A stretch of 49,047 nt of DNA from Protostelium mycophagum. Taxonomy: Eukaryota > Evosea > Variosea > Protosteliida > Protosteliaceae. Position 1 is the first letter of the stretch; each line of letters opens with the position of its first letter. The stretch is taken from assembly GCA_002081555.1 (NCBI GenBank), contig MZNV01001580.1, positions 1 through 49,047 of the forward strand, in the 5' to 3' direction. Below the pieces are notes generated by a model. The model was not told the origin of the DNA. It saw nothing but the letters and a program-made list of their open reading frames with translations, and did not search any database. Below, piece by piece: positions 10,401 through 22,604 of this stretch. A program made the position numbers and the translations under genes.

Positions 10401-13265
10401 GCAATACGAAGAATTACTGGCTCAACAGAAGAGGGAGTTTGAGACAAAGCAGGCACAAGAGGTATTCTCATACATTTTTTTCCGAGACTTTGTGTTTGTA
10501 AAATGTGATAGAGCAAGTTTGTGTGACAGTTCTACAACGTTGTAGAACAAAAATTATTCTCAAAAATTATAAAAATTGAAATATCCAGGCGGATAGATAT
10601 GAAGAGCTCAACAAACAGAAAATCACGGTAGAAATCAGCCACAGAGAGAACACCATATTAAAAGAGAAGGAACATCTCAAGATGTCCGAAGACTTGGAGA
10701 AATTATACGATCGAAAGTTGAAAGAGGCCAACGCAAAGTGAGCGAAATTTCACGGAAATTTCGGGAGATTGACGCGTTGTAGATATGAGGAGTTGAAATT
10801 ACAAAAAGAAGACACACAATTTATGTTGGAAGAGCAGATGCGGATTTTACAATTAAAACACCAGCAGGACCTTAAATCCAAACAAGACGAACTCGACAGA
10901 AAGATCAAGGTTTGAATTTTGAATTTTCACCGTTAAATAACGGTATCCGAAATCTTCAAAAAACTCGCGGTTGTCACCCAACTATTTCGCGGTAAGGCTT
11001 CGGATAAACTTTCACAGGAAGAGATGGACAAGACGTTGTCCGAAAAGAGGGAAAATCTAAATTTAAAAACTCAACAAGAAGAAGAGTTGGATCAACAAGA
11101 AGAAGAATACGAGTTTGAATTAGCCATCAGCAACGAAAAAGCGCAGAGGATCATGCAGGTGAAGACTCTATATATAGATGATGACCTCTGAATACAATGC
11201 TTTGGACCGTTGGTGCGCAAAAGTGGTTTATTTCGATACTTTGCCCAAATCCTGCACTATGATTTTTGCCATTAGTAGCCGGCACACGGTGATGACCGCG
11301 ATTTTAACCGTGCTTGGCACGTTCGGAGCATTGGTAGCGGCCGGCTCACGGTAGTTACCGTGATTTCTAACCGCCAAAATTTCAAAGTGATATTGCGTGC
11401 GTGATTTTGGTGCACATTTTTTCTGCGAAAAGTGCATTTGGAGCAATAAAAGGCACATAAGATGACACTTGGCAGGTAGAGAGGGACAGCATAATGACTC
11501 TGAAGGGTGAGAACACCTTGTTAAAGAGGCGCACCGAGCTGCTCGTTCATGACCACGATCAACTGGTCTCGAATATTTGGGAAAAGGACAAGGACATAGA
11601 AAGGCACAGAAAGAAAATCGCCGCACAAGAAGAGAGCATCGTGAGTTTCCCGCCTTCTCTTCATCTACAACGTTGTAGACCGTCGTAATCATTCTCCCAG
11701 GAAAGCTTAAGGAAAGAAGTGGACGAAAGAAATTTCACCATCGGACAGAAGGAGACCAGGATTTTAGAAATTAAACAGAAGAACCAGGAGCTCGAGAAAT
11801 ACCGCTTCGTGTTGGACTTTAAAATCAACGAGTTGAAGGACGAACTGAGTGAGTTATTATGGTATCGTGGTATCGGGGTATCCGTAATACCGTTCTTGTG
11901 TCGCGGCTTCGCCGTCAATATTTTGCGAGTAAATGCCACGGAAACACTTTTGATTTGGCTCTGGCACATTTATTGGAGCTGTAGCTCCGCTACGAAGATT
12001 TCCCAACACCGAAAAAGCGTTGCTGACATCAAACTAGATCCGAAAGACGTGATGATGAATGACATGAGAGCGCAGATCAAAGAGATGGACGAAGAACTGC
12101 AGAGGACTCTCCGAAGTAATGATCAACTCGAGATCATGATGGACGACAGGAACTTGAAAATCGACTCACTACAACGAGACAATAAGGAGTTCAGAACACA
12201 GGTGAATCATCATGTTGATTGAGGCCCTTCTATTTCCACCTCTGTGGAAAGATGATTCACGATGCAAAAATAATGCACGGTGATGATGCCAAACCTAACG
12301 ATGAACACCCTGCATTAGAGATCAAATGAATCGGGTTGACTCGTTGTAGTTGACAGAAAAGGAAAAGCTGATAAGATGTTTTGTGGAAGACGTGCACCGA
12401 CTCTATTCGGACACCGACTCCGCACAATGGCGCGCAGGTGTCAAGCATCTGTACGTAACTCGAGATTTCCATGACATTTCGTTGATCATTCCAGGTATCA
12501 AACTTATGTGACACAAGACAACAAGAGAAAGATAACAAAAGAAGATCAAGAGAGAATGAAAGGTCAGTTTACATCGTTGTAGATCCATACGAAAATAGAA
12601 ATTCTGATGAAAACTCAGAACTGGCAAGGCAACGCCAGTACATGGAACATTCTTTGGGTATCTTGAAAGACAAGGCGATTAGAGGTGAACAGCGGTTGAA
12701 AGGAGATGTTCAGAGGAAAGTATCCGAAAACACATCGCTGATCAGTGACTTGAACGACATGCGGAGGGAGAACTGGGATCTGAAGGGCAAGATCGTCGTG
12801 TTGGAGGTATGTTTTGAACATTCGAAATTCGAATGTGTTCGGAAGGCGCGAAAGCGATACGACGTTGTAGAGCGAATGGGATTACTTACATTTGGAATGA
12901 TTCCGAAATGTTTAAATCCTCACGTCTTACAGAATCAATTGAAGAGCGGAACATACCGTGCCGTCGAAAGGATAAAGACTTCGGACTCTGTCAGAAGTCG
13001 CGACCCAGAGCCTCGACCAGAACGGGTCCACTCAGCCCACTCCGAGATAAACCGGAGTAGCACCCACAGCTCCATCGATGACTCCAGAGCTGGAAGCCCG
13101 CAGAACTTCACACCGACACGCGGTCGATCGGCGCACCTTCCGGTCGGTTTTGTACCAGAAGACAGGCTGAGAGCGGCCTCTCCAAAGTTGAGTAGTTCAG
13201 GTGGGAAGCCGTTTCCGAACTTGCAGCAGTCCAGTAAGGTGATGAGGTCGCTCTCTGCGACATAA
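7434..13265 (+). CDS. CFAP57: Cilia- and flagella-associated protein 57 (WDR65)
   Basis: CFAP57 is an axonemal WD40 plus coiled-coil protein tied to inner dynein arm assembly. The first ATG at 7434 gives MSFSHAIGINKK, followed by the family pattern up to KWLAVSEMV (human RYLAISETV). WD40 repeats run to about 10.25 kb (LLVTCGFDRTIRAWNYNDK matches human LIATCSLDRSIRLWNYE; IATAGMDGIVYQWSAYDG). A long coiled coil follows, with KKNQELEKYRFVLDFKINEL almost identical to human KKNQELEKFKFVLDYKIKEL, and later WRAGVKHLYQTYV and NTSLISDLNDMRREN. The C-terminus is Ser/Arg-rich. I count more than ten short introns plus two longer ones (about 315 nt near 11.3 kb, about 170 nt near 11.9 kb). Exon edges around 7.65-8.0 kb are the least certain. 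The last codon is followed by TAATAAA, so stop and poly(A) signal overlap. Confidence 0.93.
10529..10548. repeat. Perfect 20-bp palindrome in a CFAP57 intron
   Basis: The sequence GTTCTACAACGTTGTAGAAC equals its own reverse complement and lies within an intron of CFAP57. It is the longest of three perfect palindromes built on the CTACAAC/GTTGTAG unit in this window. It could form a small hairpin in RNA or serve as a dimeric protein site; the sequence alone cannot decide. Confidence 0.9.
11277..11375. repeat. Imperfect direct repeat inside a long CFAP57 intron
   Basis: Two copies of about 34 bp, at 11277-11312 and 11339-11375, share the pattern GCCGGC-ACGG-ACCG-GATTT-TAACCG with about 80 percent identity by eye. 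They sit within an unusually long intron (about 11160-11474). Each copy has CGGT/ACCG arms that pair internally. The same CGGTAA/TTACCG vocabulary returns at 10.94-11.0 kb and 38.7-38.9 kb. Confidence 0.7.
11664..11679. repeat. Perfect 16-bp palindrome in a CFAP57 intron
   Basis: TCTACAACGTTGTAGA is self-complementary and sits between a donor (GTGAG at 11641) and acceptor (CCCAG near 11700). The identical 16-mer recurs at 38496-38511 in an intron of a different gene. Confidence 0.9.
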
Positions 13266-13428
13266 TAAAGGAATTGTAAAGCCTCATGTCGAAAACGTCA
13301 AACTACAACTGACTTGGATATCATATTTGACAGGGAGACTTGGTTATCTGAAATGTATGTCCCATCACAACGAAAGCAGCAGACACATCAAACAGAAATC
13401 CAGTACCTTTTAGAAACCGCTGGCTAGC

Positions 13429-16400
13429 ATGCTACCTCTGAAAGCATTTCTTGTCCTTTGTGTGGTCATAATCACACCCTGCTGTGCAACAGCATGCGCT
13501 TACACTACAAACAGCACTTTAGATTTATGCCAAAGTAAGCGTAATCTTTTTACATCTTCTGACTGCTCAGCGATCAGTGCGATTGACTCGGCATGCGCCC
13601 ACGTTGTCATCACTCTTGGTGCAGATGCGGTGGGGGACTCATGTTTTCTGTCAGCACTGCCAGCCAATTCTGTCACTTTGATGATCAACGGAAACGGATT
13701 CAGCCTGTATCAATATTCCATCAGCTTTGATGGTTATTCATTGGTGAGTGAATTTTTTGATCTCCAACGACTTCTAATGATGCCATGCAGGTGACCCTTA
13801 ATGACGTAACCTTTATTGGAGATAATTCGACCAAATACAATATAAATGCAACGAGAAGTTCACTTTTCTTCAACAATTGTACATTCGGAACCATTACTGG
13901 CTTCAACATCAAAACTTTCGAGGCACAGAGTTGTCAGATCACCAACTGCACTTTCAATGGAGGATCTACAGCTGGTAATTATATTTTATACGTGTCATCT
14001 GATGTTGTTTCAGGAGGCTTTTTGTACCTGATAGACACGCAGTCTCACATCTACAAATCTGTTTTCTCCGGCAGTGCCTCCAATGCATCCGGTGAGTTAT
14101 TCTGGATTTCCCTCCTAAGAAACTGACCGAGAAAGCGCTTTACGTTTCGGGAGGACAGCACTACTTCGGTGGCAACAAGTTCTCAGAGATACTGGGTGGA
14201 GGGATATACATCACCCGCGCAAACGCAACCTTTGAAAACGATTCATTTTCTGATGGCAAAGGAGGAATCACTTCTGAATATTGCAAATTGACCATCATAA
14301 ATTCGGTCTTCTTCAACAACACGGTCATCGGCAACGGAGGACATGTTTCTTCCAGAAACGACGATTTGACCGTCCAGAACTGTACTTTCAGCCAGAGCAG
14401 CGCGGTCATTGGTGGAGCAATCTTCTCTCAGTTTTCTACCATAAATATGAGCCAATTGAACATCCAAAATACTCAAGCAACAGGAAGCGGTGGAGGAGTG
14501 GGCATCTTGGACTCGAACGGAACGATGTCCAATTTAGTCTTCACAAATGCGTCATCCGCACAGGGAGGCGGTGCGTATTATACCAGGTCTACCTTATCCT
14601 TCCATAATGTGTCATTCTACAATATTGAGGGAGGCTCAATGTATGGAGAGCACAACGACAATCTCTATACCTCCGAATTTGTGTCGGTCAACACGGTGAA
14701 GAGCAGCTACTACAGTTTGAACAATTCAAGGGAAGTGATTGAAGGGATGACAATGGAGCATGTATCTGGCGATTTTGGTTGTGGGGCATACTTTTCCAAA
14801 TCCAACACAAATATCTCCAACTTTATTATCAATGATGGGACAGGGGCCATTGGAGCATCAATGTATATGGATGCCGGAGTATATAACATCTACAATGCGT
14901 CCTTTCAGAACATCAGCTCCGTATATGGCGCAGCACTGTACACGATGACGTCCATCATCAATATTCGAGGACTTTCAATTTACAGTACCACCAGTATTTT
15001 TGGTTCTGGAATTTATAGCATTTATTGCAATTTAACGGTCCACAAAATGTCAGCAAATAAGGCGTTAGCCAAAGTGTATGGAGGATCGATCTACTCCGAG
15101 TCTTCCAACATCACAATAATAGATTCAGTATTTGTGGAATCAACTTCAACCGTGTGTGGCGGTGCAATCTTTCTGATTACAGCCACGGCAAACATGACAC
15201 CTGCCTCGGCCATTATTTCAACAGTTCAATTCTTCCAGAACACTGCGGTGTACGGAGCGGCATTATATGTCGCTATGAACAACACCCAAATTATCAATTG
15301 TAGCTTTTACAATAATACATCAGTTCGTGGAGCTGTTTACATAGATCTGTTTTCATCCAACACTACTTTGAGAGAAAACACCTTCTTTGGAAATGTGGGA
15401 AACTTTTCAGCAGCCCTGTACGCTTCCAATACTTTCACATTGGAAGACGGCCTTTTTGTGCGAAATTCAGGACCGTATGGTGCTGATATCTTTTCTGATT
15501 ATGGGGGAATAGTGAAAAACTGTTCCTTTCTCTACAGTAATTCTGTTCTTGGTGAGTCAAATTTATCGTTTCTGTTAGTCGCAAACTGACAAGTGTTGAC
15601 AGGTTCTCTCTTTTTGGCAGGAGGGACTAACATCATAAGTAATAGCACCTTCTTCGGTACGACTGGAATCCTTCTTGGAGGAGCAATCGTGTCGGGCAGT
15701 GTCCTTCTGGTCACCAATTCCAGATTTTTGAACTGTTCATCAACCGCTTTTGGAGGGGCAATATACTCAAGCGGATCTCTCTTCGTCTCTTCTTCTCATT
15801 TTGTTGGTAACAGAGCATCCTCAGGTGGAGCAGTGTATTCTTCTGGTGAGAGATCAGACACACAAATGCTTCAAATGCATCATTGACATGGAAGAAGGTT
15901 CATTCATGTCCGATCACAATACTCTCTCTGATAATGTCGCTACTAATGGGGGTGCTTACTTCTTTGAATTCCGTACTGTAGCTACAGACAAACAAAGCAC
16001 ATATTCTCACAACCAAGCAGAATCTGGTAAGTATCTTTTGTCAGTTGTAGATGATCAAAAAGAACTGACGAGAGGAGGATCCGCAATCTACAACTCTGGT
16101 ATGTCCTTCCTCAGTGACAACACCTTTGTCTACAATAATGCCACTTATGGAACTGTTTATTCGCAATCTCAGATTCTGTTGTCTGGTTCAAAGTACAAAA
16201 ACAATGTCGCTGTGGATGGTGCGGCTGACTATTGCATCTCTTCGTCTTGCGTTAATAAGTTTGGATCATTCGACAACAATAACGCTCTGGATGGAGGGAT
16301 CATCAGCATCTACAACTCGTCACAATATGTGTTATCAAGTGAGAGTTTGATGTTGTCACAGTCACAGAATGCTGAAACTTCAGGCGGGTCGTTTTTGGAC

Positions 16401-16502
16401 AATGTTGGAAGCAAGATCGTACTCACGGACAAAGGAACAAACACCATCATCACAAACACAACAATCGACACAGCTGTAATAAACAATGTGATTGGCCAAT
16501 GA
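13429..16502 (+). CDS. Secreted right-handed beta-helix (POMP-like) protein
   Basis: The first ATG gives MLPLKAFLVLCVVIITPCCA, a clear signal peptide. The rest is a long run of short, Asn-, Ser- and Thr-rich beta-strand repeats carrying GGAI(F/Y) and FxNNT-type motifs (for example SSAVIGGAIFSQFS, TSTVCGGAIFLIT, SSTAFGGAIYSSGS). This is the pattern of polymorphic outer membrane protein (POMP) repeats and related right-handed parallel beta helices. Many N-x-S/T sites suggest glycosylation. At least five introns interrupt the gene (near 13.75, 14.0, 14.1, 15.56 and 15.85 kb); the 433-residue open frame at 14288-15589 covers the core. I see no C-terminal membrane anchor or EGF module, so it looks released or wall-bound. 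An adhesion or surface-coat role is a guess from the fold. Confidence 0.75.
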
Positions 16503-16713
16503 AAAGGTCAACATTTGAGTGACAAAAGTGTTTCATCTTGTTGATATCTTCTCCTCATAATGATTCTCTTCGTTGTTGTCAGTGTACATGGAGAACACCA
16601 CTATAAACTATTTGCTGGGAAAAAAAATTAAATAAAAAATAAAAAATTCTTGTGTAAAGCGATCGCGAGTTACGTTCCAGAAACTGGTCACCTGATTTGA
16701 GATCGAAGAAGAG

Positions 16714-19700
16714 ATGAGCGCACAGGAGCTGAGGAGGTTGGCTCTCCTGAGCATGGTCCAGAACGCAGTGAATTCTAATGACCAAGGGTCTCAAGATCAA
16801 GTGGATGCCACAGATATGGTCATATCAGCCCCCTCTTCACCCGTACTACTGCATGATCTTGAAGAAGGAGAAATCATAGAGATTCCTAGAAAATCGATGA
16901 ACGTCCCACGCCCACCACCTCCACCTCCAATGCCCACACGACAGCCACAATACAGCCCATATAACATGGTGAGTATGGACAGTAATTTCTGTTGTATGAT
17001 TCGACTTCCAAGACATTTATTCTCGTTTCGTTGTGGAATCAATTGTGCTCAATTAAATAGAGTGAACTGTTTCCGAAAAGAATGAATGGAGATAGAAGAG
17101 GAGGTCGAACGGATAGTTATCAAGAAAGACCTCATGGCAGCCATTATCACCAGCCGAGAACAAAGGCTCCAGAATACCAAGGTATGTTACAAAGACGACC
17201 TATATCCACTCTTTTGCCGTTTTTCTAAACTGAGTTTGCATAGAGGTGCGGTATCCTGGAAAGACTTATACAGAGCCAAGCACCAAACCCAAATCAACTT
17301 TTCAAACTAAACCCCGTACCCAAATGGGGTCGTACACAGCACGCACGAACCTCACTAAAAGTCAGCCTGAAGTCGCACCTGCACCGGCACCAGCAGTTCC
17401 ACCCCCACCCCCGTATGGACTCTTAAATGATCTTCTCATTTTTGAGACTTTAATAGGCCAAAGAAAAATCATCTTCTGGTAGACACCAGCTATTTAGACG
17501 ATGACAATTCTGATGCAGAGTCCGAGGACTCTGGTGATGACGTTGTCGAGATTACATCCACACCAAAAGAAGTTTCAGACACGACACAGATGCCAGAGAA
17601 GCAGAAGAAGTCTGATATTCCTAAAACAATGGTCAGAACGAGATTAGAGGAGATAGAGAAATTGAAAAAGCTCATCGCGATGAAGGAGAAGGTGATCAGC
17701 CCATTCTAAAATAAAAATTAACCTTTTTGATAGAGCAGAGAACCACCAGGGAAGAGGAGAAAGATAGAGTCCCAATCTTTTGAGCACAAAGCCACAGAAG
17801 ATATCACACCAGGATCAGATGCGACGACTCAACCTGAGGATGAGACATCGCAGCTGTTGTTGCAAGCTGATGAACAGAACAAGAGAAACCTCGAACTACA
17901 ACGAGACATAACGAGAAAGCAAGAAGAAATGAAGAGGATGCAGGAAGAGCTCAGAAGGGGCATACAAGAAGAAAACAAAATCCGAGAGAAGATCAAGAAA
18001 TTGAAAGATGACTCGGTCATTGTGGCAGGTGAGAACAGTTTTATTTATCATCATGGTGCTTGGAATGTATTTGGATTGGAGTTTTACTGCAGTAATTCCT
18101 CGACCATAATGAGTTGTTAAATCAAAACGAAAGTATTTACACATTACAGACGAGCAGAGCGCAGTTCCACAGCCTATAAATAGAACAGAGGATCCTTCTT
18201 CCCTTTCTTCCAACAACGGAACACCAGAACATACAGAGTCAAATATAGACACTTCAACGGATAACACAACACGAATCGATATCTCTACAACACCATCTGC
18301 GCCAGAGGCATTGGTAAGCAAGGAGACGGCGACACCAGAAGAACCAGAAGATCAGAGTATACTTCACATGTTTAGAGGTGCTACATCACGACAATTGTAG
18401 AAGAAAGACTGATGATGTCAAAGGCTACCGGTTGCATCCGAGTATGGTGAACTCTGGAAAGATTTTGGAACAGAGATATAGCAGTAAGATAGATCCAAAT
18501 AAGGAGCTTTGTCGTTTTGAGCTGCACGGTCATTGTTTAGACGACGATTGCCCCTACCAACACACTAGGTGAAGTTTTTCACTTCCTTGATTTCCAGGCG
18601 TCGCTTTCGCAAATACAATCATATTTTTAAGGTTATTTTAAAATATTGAAAAGTCTCAGGTCTTACGAAATGAGCGATGCCGAGTTATTGTGTGACCTCG
18701 CCGCTTATAAATACGTTGGGCTCGACAACAACGCTCAAAGTAACCATCAAGCAAGCCCGCACACAAAGAAGACGACGGAGGAAATCAGCACAGTCGTGCA
18801 CTCACTTTCGCAACTGAAGAGCGTCAATATGCAAGAGAAGGTCAAATTATTGATGAAGCATTTACAATTGGATGAGTCTGCACCGCACGTGATACCATTG
18901 AAGCCGAGAAATGAATCTTTATTGACCAGCATAAAGAGGAAAGTTTTGCCACTGCCGATCACCAAGACGAAGAAGAAGGTGAGGACTCTCTCTTGACGAG
19001 TTCTCCATGACGATTCTGAAAATTAATAGTTTAAAAAGAAAAAGAGAGTAGAGAAGCAGAGCGTTGTAGAGGAGGAGAGGGACCCCATGCACATACCCTT
19101 ATACGACGATATCTCAGATGACATGAACCACACCGAGAATAATGCAGAGCGGTACTGGGCCGCCAGTATGGAAGACGAGGGCTCTTTTCAGTCTCAATGT
19201 ACAGAGAATCCTACCGACCCAAAACTATGGATCGCTTGGTCCAAACTGGTATGTTATTTTCGCATATTTCTCGAGATTTTGGTGGTAGCGTGATGACTGT
19301 GGCAGTATACAGAGATGGATCAGAGAGGAGATTATGTGGCTAAAGGGAGAGAACCGGTTACAATCGACAACAACCGTGAGAAGGCGCTAGAAATTCTCGC
19401 CAGAGCGCTCGAGAAGAACCGCAGTTGTGTTGATGTGTGGAAGGTACATTTTTCGCTTCTGAACAACTCGTTATGGATGGATTTGAGGATATACAGATCT
19501 ACTTGGATCTATACAAAACTCTCGGCAGTGTGGAAGAAACTCGTACATTATTCAGGCAAGCTATCCGCTTCAATCCTGGATCACTTTTGTTGTGGCGAAT
19601 GGCAGTGGAGAGTACAGAACCAGGAAAAGACCAATTAGATATGTTGAGGGATGCGATGACGTCATTATCAACTGCCACGGCACCACAACATAATTTCCAC

Positions 19701-21926
19701 GACGTGGCTTTCTTGGCGTTGCAGTATGCAATGTTGAGATGTACAATGGGACAGCCTGAGGAAGCCAGGGCGATGCTGTTACATGTCCTGATAGGAGGTA
19801 AATAATTTGGGTGATGACCGTCCTATTTTAAATATTCTATTTATACGTGAAATTGTCTGCGGCGAAGATACACATCATCTTTCTTTACGAAATGGATTTT
19901 AACTTTTCAATGACACAATATAGAGCCTTATTCATTCGAGGACGAGTCGTTTTCTATCGAGGTTTTGACCTCTTTTTCGCCTCAATGCGAGAACTGTTCC
20001 GCTTGGTTTTCAGAGATGGGGACACAATATCTACATATCCTCACAACAAATGGGTATGACTTTTTAGAGCGCGAAATCTCACTGAGATTTTATAGATTTC
20101 ACACAGAGTCTTACCGCAAGCCTGGTGCGAACGTTTATAATTTTAGAGTTGTAGATTGGCAAGAAATAAACGTGGAAGAAGAATACAAACAGGGAATTAG
20201 CGAGAAGGTGATGATGTTTGGAACAGCCGCATAAAGACATCAACTCACATGTACAGGTCACTTATATACTCGATTCTGTGCAATCGACAATGGGGGACGA
20301 CCCCACATCCATGGGAGGACTCATCTACAACGCGATATCATTATATGGCGCCTTGGGGGACATCGATACTGGCAGGGAGAGAGCGCAAGGATTTCTGAGG
20401 AAAAAATTGCATCCGCTACTGTGGAGCATTTACGCTTCTTTTGAACGGGTAAATATTTCAATAATCTCTCCTTTTGGCAAACTTGTGGCATTTTGTGAAT
20501 AAGGATTGTGATAGGCTGTGTTATGAATAAATTCGCCACATTGTACATTGTGGGCAAAGTGAAAAAACTATCATGATTAAATCTCGCAGGAAATGGATAT
20601 AACCGACAGCTGTCAGATCCTGACAAACGCGCTCGAGAGACAAGCTTATCCTTTTGAATTGGTACTGCAACTCCTTGATGTCTACTCAGACATGGGCTCA
20701 TCATCCAACACCAAGAGGGAGTTATTTTTGCTGATGAAGGCGGCGCTCTTACGGATTACTAATCCTAGCCCTTCTACAATTCAGTTCTTGCAGAACATTC
20801 CCTCTTTTGAGGTGAATTTCGACAATTTTTCCTCGAATTTTCTCAATGTTTTCTGAAAATTTGTAGACCGACGCACCGCAGCCGAAGGGAATCGTTGTAG
20901 AGGACGCACTTGCCACCTACCAGTTATTATTAGGAATAACCCCCCAAAGATATCTCAATGTACATTCGGATGACGTCATGAAAGATGCCGCCTGGCTCTG
21001 TTATGTGAAGTTTGTACAACTCACGGGAAATACACAATCTGTCTACAACGCTGTAGACCAAGGAATAATGAGTGTAAAATCGAGAGAAGTCAGGCAGATG
21101 TTATGGTCCATGTCAGTGAGATCTCGTAAAACTCCGGCTGAAGAGTTGTAGATGTCTGGAAGTGAAAGTGGGAGAGGAGGACAGAGTTGTAGAGGACGAA
21201 ATGAACAGTTTTTACGCAAGAGACCCGAGATATGACCAACTACACTGCATCAGACATGTAATTTAGCGTCCATATTTTCTTTGAAAAAGATTAAAAATTA
21301 GCCGAAAAAAATAAATAAAATTATAAAAACAAATGATAAACATGTTTAGGATGAATACGAATACCACAACCGATTTCTCTTCAATTACATATCCAAAAAA
21401 GAGCCTGATTCACTACGAAACATGTACGAGAAACTGATGGATATCCAACCAGAGAACTTGAGACTGTACATATGGTGACGAATGATGACGTCATCAGTAT
21501 TCTCATCTACAACTAGGGCATCCGATTTTGAGACAGATAAGAAGAATTATTTCAGGGCAAAATCCATACTTATCAATGCACTGAAAAACACACAAAAAAT
21601 GTCGTATTCCAATGAGAAGATAGAGTGTTGGACCAAGTAAAACCCTCTTCATTGTAGACGAACGAACGGAAATTTCACCAAAATTAGCTCGTCTACAACG
21701 CGCGATTGTTGACCGCCTCAGGTTGATCGAGATCGAGAGAAGGCAGAATCACGCGGACGAGACCGAGAGCGTAATCTATAGATCTTTAAGATCGATCCCG
21801 ATGAGCTACGAGCTGTGGGAATTAAATTATCAATTCCATCTACAACTCGACCAGACAGAAATACTGGAGAAAATTCTAGAGGACTCCAAGGCGAGAGGAG
21901 TGATTCTACAACCAGACAATGATTGA
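16714..21926 (+). CDS. ZFC3H1: ZFC3H1-like zinc finger and HAT-repeat protein
   Basis: ZFC3H1 (Red1 in fission yeast) bridges the MTR4 helicase and the nuclear exosome in the PAXT/MTREC pathway, which degrades polyadenylated nuclear RNA. The protein starts MSAQELRRLALLSMVQN, with acidic EEGEI and proline-rich segments, then a basic coiled coil near 17.9 kb. The diagnostic finger at 18.5 kb, CRFELHGHCLDDDCPYQH, matches human CRFDLTGTCNDDDCQWQH. HAT/TPR-like repeats follow: ENPTDPKLWIAWSKL, REKALEILARALEKN (human NVLARALENNKD), YEYHNRFLFNYIS (human YEFHNRVIFFYLS) and SVIYRSLRSIPMSYELWE near the end. It is split by many 45-80 nt introns. The final exon stops at TGA (21924-21926). At an estimated 1,350-1,450 residues it is shorter than human (about 1,990), mostly in the disordered N-terminus. 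Confidence 0.92.
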
Positions 21927-22317
21927 CAGGTCTAATTTTCAGGATTTTCAGAAATTCTGACTGAAATCAGTATTTTTGTGGAAATTAATTTATTTGGTTT
22001 TTTGTAGGGTAGAGTAGGTGTTTTTCTTCGACATTTCGGTATTTTATGTTCCCTGGGCTTCTTACGCACGGCACGTGTTTGAAGGAAATAAAACAACGAA
22101 AATGATTTCCCTTTCTCTCCGTCTTTATCCAAGGAACATTGTTGTAAAAGTAACCTTCTAAATCTCCACCGGCGGGTAGATGCCCGAGAACTGGCCCCTC
22201 TTTGGACCATCTCCAATGGACAGAAATCTGTGTAGTCGTTACCCAAGATGCAGCTTATTGTATTGCTTTTGCGCCATCTTGTTTTCTTTCTTACTCGTGA
22301 TGTGATGTCATCCACAC
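21927..22317. other. Intergenic region after ZFC3H1
   Basis: The minus strand carries a 127-codon open frame (22315 to 21932), but its composition is basic and low-complexity and I recognise nothing. A possible spliced reading beginning MAQKQYNKLHLG near 22278 ends quickly. This most likely holds 3' sequence for both the ZFC3H1 gene and the small minus-strand gene at 22318-22485. Confidence 0.3.
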
Positions 22318-22485
22318 TTATTCAATATCTCCTTCAACCTTCCTCTCGTCCTTATGCTTGTACGTTCGAGAAGCGCCTCCAAAAACCTCTGCTGCATTAA
22401 ACAAATAGAAGAGGTTGTTGATGTACATCCTTAAACGGAAGGTCGTATAGTACGAAAGTAGAGATTGTCGTTCATATCCAGACAT
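22318..22485 (-). CDS. Possible small protein, 55 residues
   Basis: An intact ATG-to-TAA frame starts MSGYERQSLLSYYTTFR and ends KDERKVEGDIE. It has a hydrophobic middle (MYINNLFYLFNAAEVFGG) and a charged tail, like many small organelle membrane or accessory subunits. It lies head to head with the JmjC gene, 119 bases apart. I do not recognise the family. It could also be one exon of a longer spliced gene extending toward 22.0 kb. The length is modest, so chance is not excluded. Confidence 0.4.
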   Translation of the reverse strand: MSGYERQSLLSYYTTFRLRMYINNLFYLFNAAEVFGGASRTYKHKDERKVEGDIE

Positions 22486-22604
22486 ATAAATCAGGACCTT
22501 CTTCCCATTTCGTGTGTCTGCGTTCAGGGAATAAAATACGGGGAAAGTCCACTTTTGTACAAAGTGAATTTTCTGATGGCATTTTCAGATCGCGCAAGAG
22601 CAGA

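Noticed and set aside
11228-11692. 154-codon minus-strand ORF
   Set aside because: It spans an intron and a coiled-coil exon of CFAP57 and has no recognisable domain.
21932-22315. 127-codon minus-strand ORF after ZFC3H1
   Set aside because: Basic, low-complexity residues, no domain and ambiguous splicing; kept only as an intergenic note.
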